DNA of 64,000 nucleotides from Branchiostoma floridae. Its lineage: Eukaryota; Chordata; Leptocardii; Amphioxiformes; Branchiostomatidae. Location of the stretch: NCBI RefSeq assembly GCF_000003815.2, contig NC_049985.1:2037762-2101761 (forward strand), read 5' to 3'. How positions within the stretch are numbered: position 1 is the first letter of the stretch; each line of letters opens with the position of its first letter. Positions 12,671 through 24,985 of this stretch are shown here, piece by piece. Below the pieces are notes generated by a model that saw only the letters and a program-made list of their open reading frames with translations, made no database searches and was not told where the DNA came from. Made by a program: the position numbers and the translations under genes.

Positions 12671-12676
12671 TTTATT
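12671..12676 (-). terminator. ZNHIT2: Likely ZNHIT2 polyadenylation signal
   Basis: AATAAA on the - strand, about 37 bases after the ZNHIT2 stop, implying a very short 3' UTR. It is about 150 bases from the TRAP1 signal on the other strand. Confidence 0.55.
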
Positions 12677-12712
12677 TACAAGCAATGTTATCTTAAGCAA
12701 AGTCCATCTGTG

Positions 12713-15700
12713 TCAGGAGAGTTCCTGAATGAGTGGTTTGTCCTCCTTCCTGGTCGGCTTGGATCCTCCCCAAACCTTCTCCAGCTCCGATTTTGTCTTC
12801 TCATGCTGGGAATGCTCTCTGCTGAGGGAGGCTGGAATATATAAACAGGGGACATAGTAAATACATGCATGTATACAATGTGTGTACCATACCATATACC
12901 TATCTAGCTTGTGTAGGTGACAAAGTAAAGCACAAACTGTAACAGAACAAAATGTGAAGATTCTGCACATTCATAAACGATAAAATACAAGAGAACTGGA
13001 TGAACAATCATTGATAAAAGCTTGTGGTAAAATTGACTGTTCTACATGTACAATGTACTAAGTACTTAGAAAGTATCTCCCTCAGAAATAAAACTAAAAT
13101 TGGTCTTTCACACACAACCTGGTATGATCGTTTTTCTGTTAGGACCATATTTCCATTTTTCTTGTATACTACAAAAGTGAAACTTGATTACTTTTTATTG
13201 AATCATTAAGGTCTGATTGTATTGTACCAAATTTTTGCTGATTTTAGTTTTGGCATCGAAACATTTATCATTGTGTTGAACATCTAACTGACTATGTGTC
13301 TATCATAGAAGCCATTATACGAAAATGAAGGTAATGTGACATGCAAAAAAAAGCAGTTAGTTACTCAAGCAACTGGATCTGATTTTGGAAATGTTCTGTG
13401 TCACTGATGAAAGACATCGGATAGTGTCTGAAACTTCTGTCGGTTTCCAAAATCATATCCAGTTGCTTGAGTAACTGCTCTTTGGCATAAACGCCAATCT
13501 TTCAGTGAGATACTGTAAATGCATTTAAGTTCGCGGGCATCTAATTTTGTGGTAGCGGGAAAAAGAACTTTTCGCTGTGGTTTTAAGTTCGCGGTAGCAC
13601 CATGCACTGTAGTCTCTTAGTGCCATGGAAAGATGTTCGTGGTGGTTTTAAGTTCGCGGTGAAGCGGCCACTGCGAAAACCGCAAACATTATACACCCGC
13701 GAAAGTTTCTGCAATTACAGTATATAATAAAGGTGAAAGTGTACCATATTCCTGACTACAGTCCATGGCCAGAGGAGTCAGCTGGTGCCCATACTCCCCA
13801 CACCAGGCCAGGAGGAACTCACACTTTTTCTTACACAGGAACAACTTCTGTCTCAGCTCAGGACTTGGGCCACCTTCTTCCGTTTGGCCGCTACTGCTTG
13901 TGTCTTAAAGGAAGCAGGAAAAGGAGCAAGATGTCAGCAAGTTTAATTCCTTGGTGGTGATTATAAAAGTGCCAATCTCCTTTCCAATAGCCCTTGGGCC
14001 ACACAACTTGCATTGGTGCACTCGTATAGCAAGAGGCTAGTCCACAAGTAATGGTGTGTATTCAAGACTCTACACTCTGAAATGATGGGTGCTGAACAGA
14101 GAAAGCACCATGTAATATTTTACAGTCTTTCAGGTATCACTCAGCAAGGGATCAAACTCATGACTCAAACTATCAAATACAAGGTGAACACACAGCTCAC
14201 TTGGCCATTGCACTGGTCAGCATTAAGCAGGTGAATTGTTTTTAATTATATCTACTGGTGTGGATATAATATATAAGTGCCCATACACGTAAATTCCAAC
14301 TCACCTATAAATACTGTACATAAGGCCGATTTTCTCTAACAAGACCAGTCGAAGAAAAGCTCTTCAGTGAGCTGAACTGGTTTGAGATCACTTTGACTGT
14401 ACCAAAGACAATATTTTCTAACAACTAGCTAGAGCCCTATGCAGCTCAAAGTAGGACTTAATGTTAAAGTAGTCATAAAGGTTATATCAAAAGCATACCT
14501 TTATCCACTTTTCTCCTGGCCACCGAGAAAAGATGATGAAGATCTGACAGTGCAGCTTGAACAAACTGCAAACTGTCCTCCTTACTGGGACCAATCAAAA
14601 CGCAGGACACATCTTTCACCACCAGTGACTGGAAGGATGGGGTGTTGGCCAATGACGGGTCCTGAAAGAAAAATTGGTCCAGAATTCTCTATATAATGTA
14701 TGTTGCATGGTATGTTTGATGGTCAAAGCAAGATGTTAAGTCTGTAAGCAACTACTGCATCTTAACAATGCAAAAGGCCACAACATAGTTCTCTATCGAT
14801 ATTGCTCAGCAAGTTTGATGATCAAACTTTCTGCATTTATTTTTAGGTCTGGATTTACATGTAGTTATTAGTTGTAACAGCTAGATCCATCTTTCACAGG
14901 GAAGTGACCATTATCCGACGAACCTAGCGGATTACAGAGACAACAACAACAACAACGGGAAGTACAATGTACATGTAACTGAACAAGTTTTACACCCCTT
15001 ATTTAGGTTTGTTTTTCTGTATCAGTATAGTTGGTGCAATCACAACACATGTACACCAGCTTTGCTGACAGACAGCAAAGCAGCAGCTGATTATTTTACA
15101 CTGAACTAATAGCATAACTGTCACACCTAACCTTAGCAAATCTAGCTGCAAGTGTTGTTTAAATATGATGAGGTGGCTCCTACAATTTTTAGAGCGAGAG
15201 CCGAGAGGCGAGGTTATCTTAACCTGCAAGTTGTGATGGTGATGATACTTTCGTATTTAAAACAAAACAAAAAAAGAGTTCAGAGACCTCATACCTGAAT
15301 AAAATATTCATTTTTTAGTAAATTTCTTCTTTTATCTTCTCTCATTGATTATGCAAATTCTGCTGTAGTAAGCATAAATATATTTTAAATGATGGTCTTC
15401 TCTACAAAAAAATACATTGGACATGTTTAGTCAATTCACACAGCAAGTCAACCCTGCCACAGCAAGTCGACCCTGCCACAGCAAGTCAACCCTGCACACA
15501 GCAAGTCGACCCTGCCACAGCAAGTCGACCCTGCAGGCAGCAAGTCGACCCTGCACACAGCAAGTCAACCCTGCACATAGCAAGTCGACCCTGCACCCAG
15601 CAAGTCGACCCTGCACCCAGCAAGTCGACCCTGCACCCAGCAAGTCGACCCTGCACCCAGCAAGTCGACCCTGCACCCAGCAAGTCGACCCTGCACCCAG

Positions 15701-18700
15701 CAAGTCGACCCTGCACCCAGCAAGTCGACGATGCAGGCAGCAAGTCGACCCTGCCACAGCAAGTCAACCTGCACACAGCAAGTCAACCTTGCAGACAGCA
15801 AGTCAACCTGCAGGCAGCAAGTCAACCCTGCAGACAGCAAGTCAACCCTGCAGACAGAAGTCAACCCTGCAGACAGCAAGTCAACCCTGCAGACAGCAAG
15901 TCAACCCTGAAGACAGAAGTCAACCCTGCAGACAGCAAGTCAACCCTGCAGACAGCAAGTCAACCCTGCAGACAGAAGTCAACCCTGCAGACAGAAGTCA
16001 ACCCTGCAGACAGAAGTCAACCCTGCAGACAGAAGTCAACCCTGCAGACAGAAGTCAACCCTGCAGACAGGAGTCAACCCTGCAGACAGAAGTCAACCTG
16101 CAGACAGAAGTCAACCCTGCAGACAGAAGTCAACCCTGCAGACAGAAGTCAACCTGCAGACAGAAGTCAAGCCTGCAGACAGAAGTCAACCTGCAGACAG
16201 CAAGTCAACCCTGCAGACAGCAAGTCAACCTGCAGACAGAAGTCAACCCTGCAGACAGAAGTCAACCCTGCAGACAGAAGTCAACCCTGCAGACAGAAGT
16301 CAACCCTGCAGACAGAAGTCAACCCTGCAGACAGAAGTCAACCCTGCAGTCAGAAGTCAACCTGCAGACAGAAGTCAACCCTGCAGACAGAAGTCAACCC
16401 TGCAGACAGAAGTCAACCTTGCAGACAGCAAGTCAACCCTGCAGACAGAAGTCAACCCTGCAGACAGAAGTCAACCCTGCAGACAGAAGTCAACCTGCAG
16501 ACAGAAGTCAACCTGCAGACAGAAGTCAACCCTGCAGACAGAAGTCAACCCTGCAGACAGAAGTCAACCCTGCAGACAGAAGTCAACCTGCAGACACCAA
16601 GTCAACCCTACATGCAGCAAGTCAACCCTGCAGACAGAAGTCAACCCTGCAGACAGCAAGTCAACCCTGCAGACAGAAGTCAACCCTGCAGACAGCAAGT
16701 CAACCCTGCAGACAGCAAGTCAACCCTGCAGACAGAAGTCAACCCTGCAGACAGCAAGTCAACCCTGCAGGCAGCAAGTCAACCCTGCAGACATCAACTC
16801 AATCCTGCAGACAGCAAGTCAACCCTGCAGACAGAAGTCAACCCTGCAGACAGAAGTCAACCCTACATGCAGCAAGTCAACCCTGCAGACAGCAAGTCAA
16901 CCCTGCAGGCAGCAAGTCAACCCTGCAGACATCAACTCAATCCTGCAGACAGCAAGTCAACCCTGCAGACAGAAGTCAACCCTGCAGACAGAAGTCAACC
17001 CTACATGCAGCAAGTCAACCCTGCAGACAGAAGTCAACCCTGCAGACAGCAAGTCAACCCTGCAGACAGAAGTCAACCCTGCAGACAGCAAGTCAACCCT
17101 GCAGACACCAAGTCAACCCTACATGCAGCAAGTCAACCCTGCACACAGCAAGTCAACCCTGCATACAGCAAGTCAACCCTGCAGACAGAAGTCAACCCTG
17201 CAGACAGCAAGTCAACCCTGCAGGCAGCAAGTCAACCCTGCAGACATCAACTCAATCCTGCAGACAGCAAGTCAACCCTGCAGACAGCAAGTCAACCCTG
17301 CATGCAGCAAGTCAACCCTGCAGGCAGCAAGTCAACCCTGCAGACAGAAGTCAACCCTGCAGACAGCAAGTCAACCCTGCAGGCAGCAAGTCAACCCTGC
17401 AGACAGCAAGTCAACCCTGCAGACAGCAAGTCAACCCTTGTCAGGAATCCTACGTAGGTGAAACTAGCCGTGCTCTCAGAACCAGGTTTCTAGAGCATAG
17501 ACGGCCCAGCTCAGTCAAAACATCGGAGGTGGCACAACACATCCATATAGAATCTCCGGGACACTCTGTGGATTTCGATTCCGAACAGGATTACTTTCTC
17601 AGGGGAGTGAAAGAGGCTATTTACATCAGAGCCCATCAACCTTCCCTCAACCGAGACGGGGGCCGATACCGACTGTCAAGCACCTTTGACCCTTTACTGA
17701 CGTCACACGTCATACGTTCCGGAAGTGCGACTTAGGTCTTGGGTCATTACAACTTGAGAAGGATCACAGCCCGGTTCAAAGCTTGTTGGTTTATTTTTGT
17801 GTACGGATACAAAGTCTTTAAAAAATCGTATCGTTATGCTTGTAAGGATGCCTGACCTGATTTGACCTGGCTATGGCTGCGTGTAAAGCCTCCCCTGCAC
17901 TGCTGAAACTGGTGTTCTCCGTAAAGACTGGGCACAGCTGTAGCACTTCCTGCAGAACAGGAGGGTTTAGATTGGTTAACTAACATTGGTCCCCCATTGC
18001 ATAAACATCCATGAATTTAAATTTGGGTATCCTCAAATCTTCACATATTGCAATAACAGCTAATTACTTGCCAGATGTAGCAGCAATTCCTGTTTTGTGG
18101 ACAGGTCCTACATAATATGGATGGAATGTTGAGAGTCAAGAAATGAAATGTTCACCTATTGTGACAACAGCTACATTGTGCTGCCACAATGGCTTGCTAC
18201 ATATTGCAATACTAGTAATACATGTCTTGTGTGTGTGTTTGTGGGCATAATAATAGCAACATACTATTAATATTTTGTTACCTGTGCTGCTTGTCTTGAC
18301 ATGGTGAAGTGTTCTCCATTATGCAGCCTGACAACATAAGCATAGCAGTAGCTGGGAGTATGTTAGTCAAGGGAAACATACCTAGCTGGGAAGGTGGGAG
18401 TCATAGGACAACTTATGTTCAGTTTCACTCACAGATCTGTCTACACAACTATAAAACAATACTGAAGACATGTATGGATTTATAGAAGTGCTTATATATA
18501 CATATACATATAGTATACATGTACATCATGTGAATGTTGGAAGATAAACATTTTTGATGCAGGGCAGTCTTCAAGACCCATCCTTCCATCCCGGGAGGGA
18601 AATTTGCTTGTTGGGACGGAAAATAATTTTACCCCATGGCATCCATCCAAAGAGGACATGAAACTGTTGTAAATGTACTTTCATAAGCTTCAACTTACAT

Positions 18701-21700
18701 ATTTTACTATGATAATCAGGAGTGACGATGCCATGGTCCGCTGGATATGTTCTAGAAAACTCTTGGCCACCCTGTCTACTGAGCAGCTAAGAACCAGGCT
18801 TGGGGTTCATAGCGTACAGGACACAGTAAGATTCAACAGACTGCGCTGGTACGGCCACATCCAAAGAATGGATGAGGAGAAGTGGCCCAGGAAGATCATG
18901 GAATTCAGCATAGAGGGAAAGAACCCTCGTGGTCGACCACGAAAGAGATGGATGGACAACATAAAGGAAGACATCAACTTCCTCAACCTACACAGTGTCA
19001 ACCCAAGTGACAGAGGACGATGGAGAGCTGCCATCAGGCCCCCTCATCTATGTGCAAGCACGTCTAACCCCCACAGGATGGGGAACAACAGACGTTAAAA
19101 CGGATAGAGAGAGATAATCAACAAAATGGGCTCCCAAACAATGAGTAGGACAGATAAAAATTTTAAGCTGGAGACAGCCCTTTTTAGATGTACAGTCAGC
19201 ACGCAGCAATGAGTATTTGGTATCTGCCATTATTACAGGATCTCTCACAGTGGCAAGAAAGGATACAGTATATTCACAATGTTGTACTTTATACACTCAG
19301 ATGGCTGACCCTGTAGAAGATACAAGAAGATAAGTAAGGTAACAACAAAAATACAAGAAAAAAGATAGAAAAACAAATCAATTGACATGCAATTTTCATA
19401 TCATATAGCTAGCACCAAATTTCAAGTTGGATGAGCATCAAATGTGGCCTTACCTTAAGTAAGGAAGACAATACAGGTATCTTTGACAGCAAAGGGGGAG
19501 GGGGGCTTGTCTTGGTTCTGCTTTCTGTCTCTTCTCTTACTGTGTCCTGCTCAGACCCAACTTCCTCAATCAAGGCCGCACGTTCCTGTTCATAACAAGA
19601 AATCATCAAAGGGTCATGTACACCTGTTGTACATTTAGTTCTTTAGAAGGTTCCAAAAGGTAAGACTTGCATACTGTACACTATATGACAGTATATGTTT
19701 GATTACCTGGCCTATTCATGCTAAAAATGTTAAAGATAAAAATGGTAATAATGCTTCTCAGCACTTATAGGAAAGAGTATGAAAGTTGAACACAAAGTGC
19801 TACCAGTGGGCTAGCTCCCTGCTATAGTATTACCTGTGCTAGTTAAGCTGTGTGGCCCAAGGGATGAGAAAACTGAGATGGGCACCACCCTATAGTCTAT
19901 GTGGTGTGGGAAGGACTTTGGCCTGTTTTATTCCAATAGTCCTGTGGAGTCTTATCTAAAAAGTACAGTGTAATTCTATCTATTGCCAAATCACTCTGAT
20001 ACCATGATACTCTCGAGTTTGGTTTGATTCCTGTAATGCAGTGCATGATGGGATACGTACATGCGACAGGCTCCACCAGGGAGTCCACATCTCCAGCATT
20101 TCTCCCAGCATGCCTTTCTCCACCACTGCCTGGAACTCTGCTCTCTCCTGGGCGGTCAGCTGATCCCAAACGGCCTCTGTGTCTCTGTCTACACATTACA
20201 ATTTAACTGTCAACAGCAATATTCTGAAATTCAGTATGGTAACTTTGTTTTGTTGTTGTTGGCATCCATCTGTCTAGGAAGACAATGACAGGCAGACAGG
20301 TACTCGCTGTCATGAGTTTGCCAGCCTGGCCTGCATGTGACTTTTTAAGGTGAAGGTGGGTTGTGCACTTCCTTCTCCACCCTCTCGTCTACTGGAGCAG
20401 TAATTCAAAAAGGGACAAGAAACATGTATCTCAACAGCATCCACTGTCTTTTGTCAGTAGTTGATCTGACCAGAATCTGTCCAACAGGTATTGAAGCATT
20501 CAGTTTACAAAACGTATCCAGTTGCTTCAGTAACTTTTGTACAGATATTGAGTAACTCAATACCTGGATGTGCAACCTTAATTGACATTGGCATATAACA
20601 TGTATCATCATCATATCCGATCATTGGGCTACTTGCCTGAACCAAGTCAGCTATGCTTCTCCAAGTGTCTCTGTCTGTTCTGTGTCTGTATCTGTGTCTA
20701 TATAGCAAGTATAACCACTCTTTGGCATACACCAGCTTCCTTAGTTTCTGACAAACATCCCAAACAAGTTGCCAGTACTTGCCACTATGAGTTTGTCAGC
20801 TTTATGACAAGACTTTGTGAAACAGCTGAAAGCTCACCCAGGTCCAGCCCCTGCAATCTGTCCTCCAGAGTCTCCTCCTCCTCCCCATCTTCTCCCTCCT
20901 CCTCCTCCTGCTCATCCTCTAATCTCTTCAGCATCTCCAGAACCTTCTGTTTCTCTTCATGGCTGTATGTGAGGGAAAATGCCACACAGTCTATTCTTCA
21001 TTTTTTCGTGCACCACTACCTGCCGCACTAGCCGCACCTTGTCTCCCAGGACGCAATGTGCCAAGAGGCAATTTGTCCCGTATCATGTAGAAGTAGAGGA
21101 AGTAGAAATTGGATCAGGGTTGTAGCCAGCACCCGTCCTTCTGTCCTTTGACGAAATTTTGCAGCTCGGGACAGAAAAGAATTTTGCCTATTCCGTCCTC
21201 TGTGACGGACAAAAATTAATATGTACAGATAATAATACTGTACATCTATCTCTCTGGTGTAAATATTCACCAAAATACATGCTGTTGAACAGCTTAGTCT
21301 ACCAGCAAAATTTACACCTCAAAATTCAGGAAATAGGGTCTGGCTTTCAAAATTTTCTGGGGAACATTCCCAGGCACCCCCCGCGACCTCTTGCACCTTG
21401 GTTGCTTGATAGGATTCAAAATCAAGGGGACGGAAAATGATTTCAGGCTGGCTACAACCCTGAGTCTGATCATTTCACTTCCCTGGGTATCATCCTCTGC
21501 ACTTTTTGCTGGCTACCATGGTAAGCAGGTGATCAGTGACAGCCAGCAAAGAATATGGAGGGATGGTACCCAGGCTATCATTTCACAGTTAAGGTAGCCT
21601 GTCAAAAATTCTTAGTCTGGTGATGCCACTTCAATACAAATCCTGACAGTTACAACATCTCTGTTTCATCTTAATAACTGGTAATTCTTGTCAGAGCTAA

Positions 21701-23888
21701 AACATCATTATTTCTTTTACATTACAACAACACACAAATGAATTAAACTGGACTATTATCCAGGGCTCGAAATTCATTTTTGGGACAGCTTAGAAAATTG
21801 GGTGCACCAAAGAATTTTTGGGTGCACCACTTAAATTTAAGTAGAATGTCAGAAAAATCTAATAATAAAACTTAATTACAAGCTATCAAATTCTTAAACA
21901 AGTACAATGACAGACATTTTTATTATCTTTCTAACACTTAGATGTCAAGAATATGATGTATACAAGTATACTTTGATATCTTTACATACATACAAGCCTA
22001 TGAAAATATTTGGGTGCACCCTGTGCTATCTCAGATACATCTCCATACCTTCCCCTCTGCTGTTTCAGCTCCTCAATGATGTGTTCCTTGTAGAACTGCT
22101 CTGAACATCCAACATGTTTCTGTTGAAAACAAACGTGGAAAACCTCATAAACAGTTCTGTCAAATTGTCAGGAAGTAGGATCCAAGTACAATAATGAAAA
22201 GTTCATTAATCACATACTAGTACTTCACAAAATATGATGTTTTGACTTGAGCGCACATCTAGAAACATTTCCAATGATGTGTAGGCTCAAAGCACTGTTG
22301 GACAAAAGCAATAGTGTTTGTTAGCATGAACTTGAACCCACCCACCTACATGCAGCAAGTCTAGTAAAATGCTATACTCTATGTTAAAGGACAACAATAA
22401 CAAACCACAGCACCCACACTTGACATCATATTATTTCCTCACCTCTGATCTGTAGCAAGCCAAGGAGCAATACGCCACGTTACACCTGGGGCAAGTATAC
22501 CTGGAGTACTGCTTTAGGCACCTGAAAAATAAGACGGAAAACTGTAGATTGCAGGCATTGCTCTATATACAGTGGCGGCGGCACCATGGGGGCAGTGGGG
22601 GCGGCCGCCCCCACAAAAAATAGGTCGTGGGGGCGTCGCCCCCACGATGAAATAAGCTGAAACACTCAAAATCAAGCTGAAACCCTGTTGTATATTTTCA
22701 CTAATGGAAATTTCATCAAATCTCGCTAGTCTGCTGGCAAAACTTGGCCCTGAAAATGCAGGAAATGACGTTTCAGAGGGTCTAGATTTCCAAATTTCAA
22801 AGGACCTCCCTTGTGAGGATTCGCGCCGTCGGCACTGGACATGGTGGGAAAATGCTACCGGAGCGTCGTCCCCCACGACATTTTTCTAGTAGAAATTTCA
22901 TTATCAAACTTAGATTTGTTTACAAGCAAAATGTTCCCCTCAAATGCAGGAAATGGCATTCAAAGTGTCCTGATTTAAAAATTTCTCCAAAACTCCCTTG
23001 CGGCGGCTTGCGTCCTCGGGGCTCACGACGACGTAGTGCAAAATATGTTGGTGCGTGGGTCGTCGCCCTCAAAAATCTTTTTCTCTACTAGAAGTTTAAT
23101 CAAATTCAGCTTAGTCTGTCTGTAAAATTTGTCCCTCAAAATACAGGAAATGGCGTTTCAGAGGGTCTAGATTTCAAAAATTTCCAGAACCTACCTTGCA
23201 ACGGCTCGTACCTTCGCCGCTCGAGATGGTGAAAATATGTTGGGGGTGTCGCCCTGAATAACTAAAGCTAAAACTATGTGTATTTTTGATAGAAATGTCA
23301 TTGAAGTTAGCTTAGTCTGGCAGTAAAATTTGCCCCTCAAAATACAGGAAATAGCGTTTCAGAGGGTTTACATTTGAAATTTTTCCGGGGGTGCATGCCC
23401 CCGAACCCCCCTAGAAGGGTCGCGCCTCCGGCGCGACGACTCGGGCCTTCGGCCCTCGATTTAGTGATATGAGAAATTTTCGCCCCCACAACTAAAAAAT
23501 GGTGCCGCCGCCTCTGATATACATGCAGGCATGAGATGTCCTTTCCAAAAAACTCATCAACAAATAGCAGTAACGTTATACACTTAAAACCTGGCCTAAA
23601 ATCAAGACTTCATCACAGTCAGCTCTTCCTCTATCTACACTGAAACTAAAACGTGTCTTCGACGTTTCGTCATTATGCCCCCCTCCCCACTTGTCATAAA
23701 TTCAAAGTACGACATCTTGAATTTAGGCAGGGAAAGCAATGAACCTGATTCGTAATATCAACACCAAATGTATATGGGGGATCTACCTACAGTTTGCATA
23801 ACGACTGATCCTCAGCAGACTTGAAGACTTGGTCTGGAGGAGGAAAACTTCCTTCGAGTCGGATTTCTTCCGAACTGGGCGCCGCCAT
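12713..23888 (-). CDS. ZNHIT2: ZNHIT2, HIT-type zinc-finger protein
   Basis: ZNHIT2 is known as a HIT zinc-finger adaptor of the R2TP chaperone system that helps U5 snRNP assembly. Exons, 5' to 3' on the - strand: 23888-23791 (ATG, MAAPSSEE), 22521-22443, 22119-22049, 20962-20838, 20188-20061, 19585-19454, 18351-18282, 17949-17857, 14661-14499, 13903-13745 and 12831-12713 (TGA). Exons 1-3 encode the HIT finger: LCKLC, YTCPRCNVAYCSLACY, then KHVGCSEQFY. Exon 4 is Glu-rich. Exon 5 ends in the MWTPWWSLSH block. The C-terminus matches the family (CKKKCEFLLAW, LTPLAMDC, LEKVWGG, LIQELS). The listed exons give about 412 residues, against about 400 in the human protein. Phases fit except between 19454 and 18351, where one exon of length 3n+2 is missing. 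It should carry the family's VRFxLPNVL segment, and I could not locate it. Confidence 0.93.
13511..13722. mobile_element. MITE-like element with TACTGTAA termini
   Basis: Begins TACTGTAAATGCATTTAAG and ends GCAATTACAGTA, an imperfect terminal inverted repeat. The interior repeats GGTTTTAAGTTCGCGG. A related fragment lies at about 1471-1530, and a diverged end sits near 36030-36090. It is in a ZNHIT2 intron and has no coding potential. Confidence 0.65.
13985..14225 (-). mobile_element. Probable tRNA-derived SINE
   Basis: On the - strand a TGGCCAAGTGAGC box-A-like motif is followed by GAGTTTGATCCC, a B-box-like motif. A body with CCCTTGGGC follows, a phrase also seen near 2980 and 19855. It lies in a ZNHIT2 intron. 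Polymerase III boxes are imperfect, so this is a decayed copy. Confidence 0.45.
15430..17440. repeat. 2-kb minisatellite of 18-20-base units
   Basis: Roughly 100 units of the type CAGCAAGTCAACCCTGCAGA (20) or CAGAAGTCAACCCTGCAGA (19), with 18-base variants. The left part (15430-15770) uses GTCGACCCTGCACCCAG units. The middle is mainly the 19-base unit. The right part (16600-17440) has higher-order repeats of about 140 bases marked by ACATGCAGC and ACATCAACTCAATCC. Units contain no TAA, TAG or TGA on the + strand, so every frame stays open. It lies in a ZNHIT2 intron. Confidence 0.95.
17441..17735 (+). mobile_element. 3' fragment of a Penelope-like element (GIY-YIG endonuclease end)
   Basis: The frame reads ESYVGETSRALRTRFLEH, then SVDFDSEQDYFLRGVKEA, then IYIRAHQPSLNRDGGRY and FDPLLTS, ending at TAG/TGA-type stop near 17735. 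YVGET plus the downstream Arg matches the GIY-YIG nuclease carried at the C-terminus of Penelope-like retroelements, and RGVKEAIYIR...PSLNRDGGRY is the usual tail. No reverse transcriptase remains upstream; the minisatellite abuts it directly. A second relic of the same tail is at 35045-35160. Confidence 0.8.
18721..19098 (+). mobile_element. C-terminal fragment of a non-LTR retrotransposon ORF2
   Basis: An open frame ends at 19098 and contains VRFNRLRWYGHIQRMDEEKW and RGRPRKRWMDNIKED. The RLRWxGHxxRM...RGRPRKRW arrangement is typical of the segment after the reverse transcriptase domain in metazoan LINEs. The catalytic domain is absent. It lies in the ZNHIT2 intron where one exon could not be found. 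Confidence 0.75.
21115..21462. mobile_element. Short DNA transposon with CAGGGTTGTAGCCAG termini
   Basis: CAGGGTTGTAGCCAG at the left and CTGGCTACAACCCTG at the right form a perfect 15-base terminal inverted repeat about 350 bases apart. The CAGGG start resembles hAT-type ends. Flanking octamers do not match cleanly. A related CAGGGCTCGAAATT end lies at 21761. Confidence 0.65.
22570..23516. mobile_element. Non-autonomous DNA transposon with CAGNGGCGGCGGCACCAT termini
   Basis: Left end CAGTGGCGGCGGCACCAT and, on the other strand, right end CAGAGGCGGCGGCACCAT. The ends are hAT-like. The interior holds about four diverged units of roughly 185 bases containing CAGGAAATGGCGTTTCAGAGG. No transposase frame is seen. 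Flanks are TA-rich, so a target duplication cannot be called. Confidence 0.7.
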
Positions 23889-23960
23889 GTTGGATTTGCA
23901 GTGCATGCTGGGAGTTTAGCAGACGACGTTTGGCGCTCTTACTTCCGTCGTCTGCTGGGC
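23870..23960 (-). promoter_or_regulatory. ZNHIT2: Candidate ZNHIT2 promoter and start region
   Basis: The start codon lies in AACATGGCGGCG, matching the YY1-type motif often found over the ATG of housekeeping genes. An ACTTCCG (ETS-type) site is at 23941. No TATA box is visible. Function is inferred from motifs only. Confidence 0.4.
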
Positions 23961-24928
23961 GGCTTCCTTCTGGCCTCTGGAAACTGGACACTCATTTCGT
24001 AGTGAGAAGAACGAAAGTGTAGGCACTATGACATCACGTAACTCGGAACACTTCGAATTACGCCAAAAGTGTCGACGTCCATAATGTTAACATGCTAATG
24101 TTATTATTTTGAGATGCTGTTTCTTGTTCTGCAGTGTAAAATAGCCATGCCCGTTGCAGATAACGTTATAGTAGTTAGTGATGTTAGTTACGTAGGAACC
24201 TAGAGATATAACGTTAGAAATGTTACATACAATGCTGCTGTTTTGGCTCTTGTTACACTAAATGTTTCAATGTATCAGTTTGTGACTTTTGTTACTTTGC
24301 CAATCCAGCGAAATAATCACCAACTCATCTGTCATTTTTGACACCATGGTCCTTGATCTAAGGGAAAATGAAAAGAAAAAGTTGAAGAGGGGACTAAAGT
24401 AAAGAGTCAGAAACATTCGACCAGAAAAAAAAAACACATAGCGTTTCACGCTTCAAGAATCGAGAACATGTGGCTTCCGACAGGACCCCATTGGACCCTC
24501 CATCAAACACAATTTACAGGAGTTAACTTGAACATGACCTTGATCAAAATTGGCTTACCCTCTCTCCCAGTCTGAACAAAAAACACACCAGACAGCACTT
24601 TGCGGCGCGAAACAGCTCCGAAGTCGATCACAAAATGTAATTTACTACCGTCACGTCCCACGACATGGCGATCCGCCAATACTAACCCGATATCGCGATC
24701 GAAAATCTAATTTCATGGTGCACGACTTTGGCCGTGACCCGCCTAGTCGTAATTCGTTAGGCAGTTCTCATTCTGAAGCCGCTGGCCGAACGCCATCGAA
24801 CGAAAGAACGAACAAGGTAATTTCTGATCAGTCTTAATTTATCTTTGACCGGGACAACACAGGGTGACTTTGGTTACACCCCTTTCCACCAATAAGTATC
24901 TCTGTGATATTTTGCCTGTGACCCTTAC

Positions 24929-24985
24929 CTCTTCCCTCATGACCTCAATGAAAAGCAGCCTGCTGGCTGATTTCAGCTTCTCATC
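24929..24985 (-). other. Possible orphan exon of unknown gene
   Basis: On the - strand a short frame reads KLKSASRLLFIEVMREE and ends exactly at a good GTAAGG donor. No recognisable family and no partner exon were found nearby. It may be chance. Confidence 0.2.

Noticed and set aside
15430-17440. CRISPR array
   Set aside because: There are no unique spacers between repeats, and the context is eukaryotic. It is a simple minisatellite.
15417-17735. 772-residue repetitive open frame as a protein-coding gene
   Set aside because: The repeat unit has no + strand stop in any frame, and parallel frames are open too. Only the last part is recognisable, as a retroelement fragment. No splice or promoter evidence.
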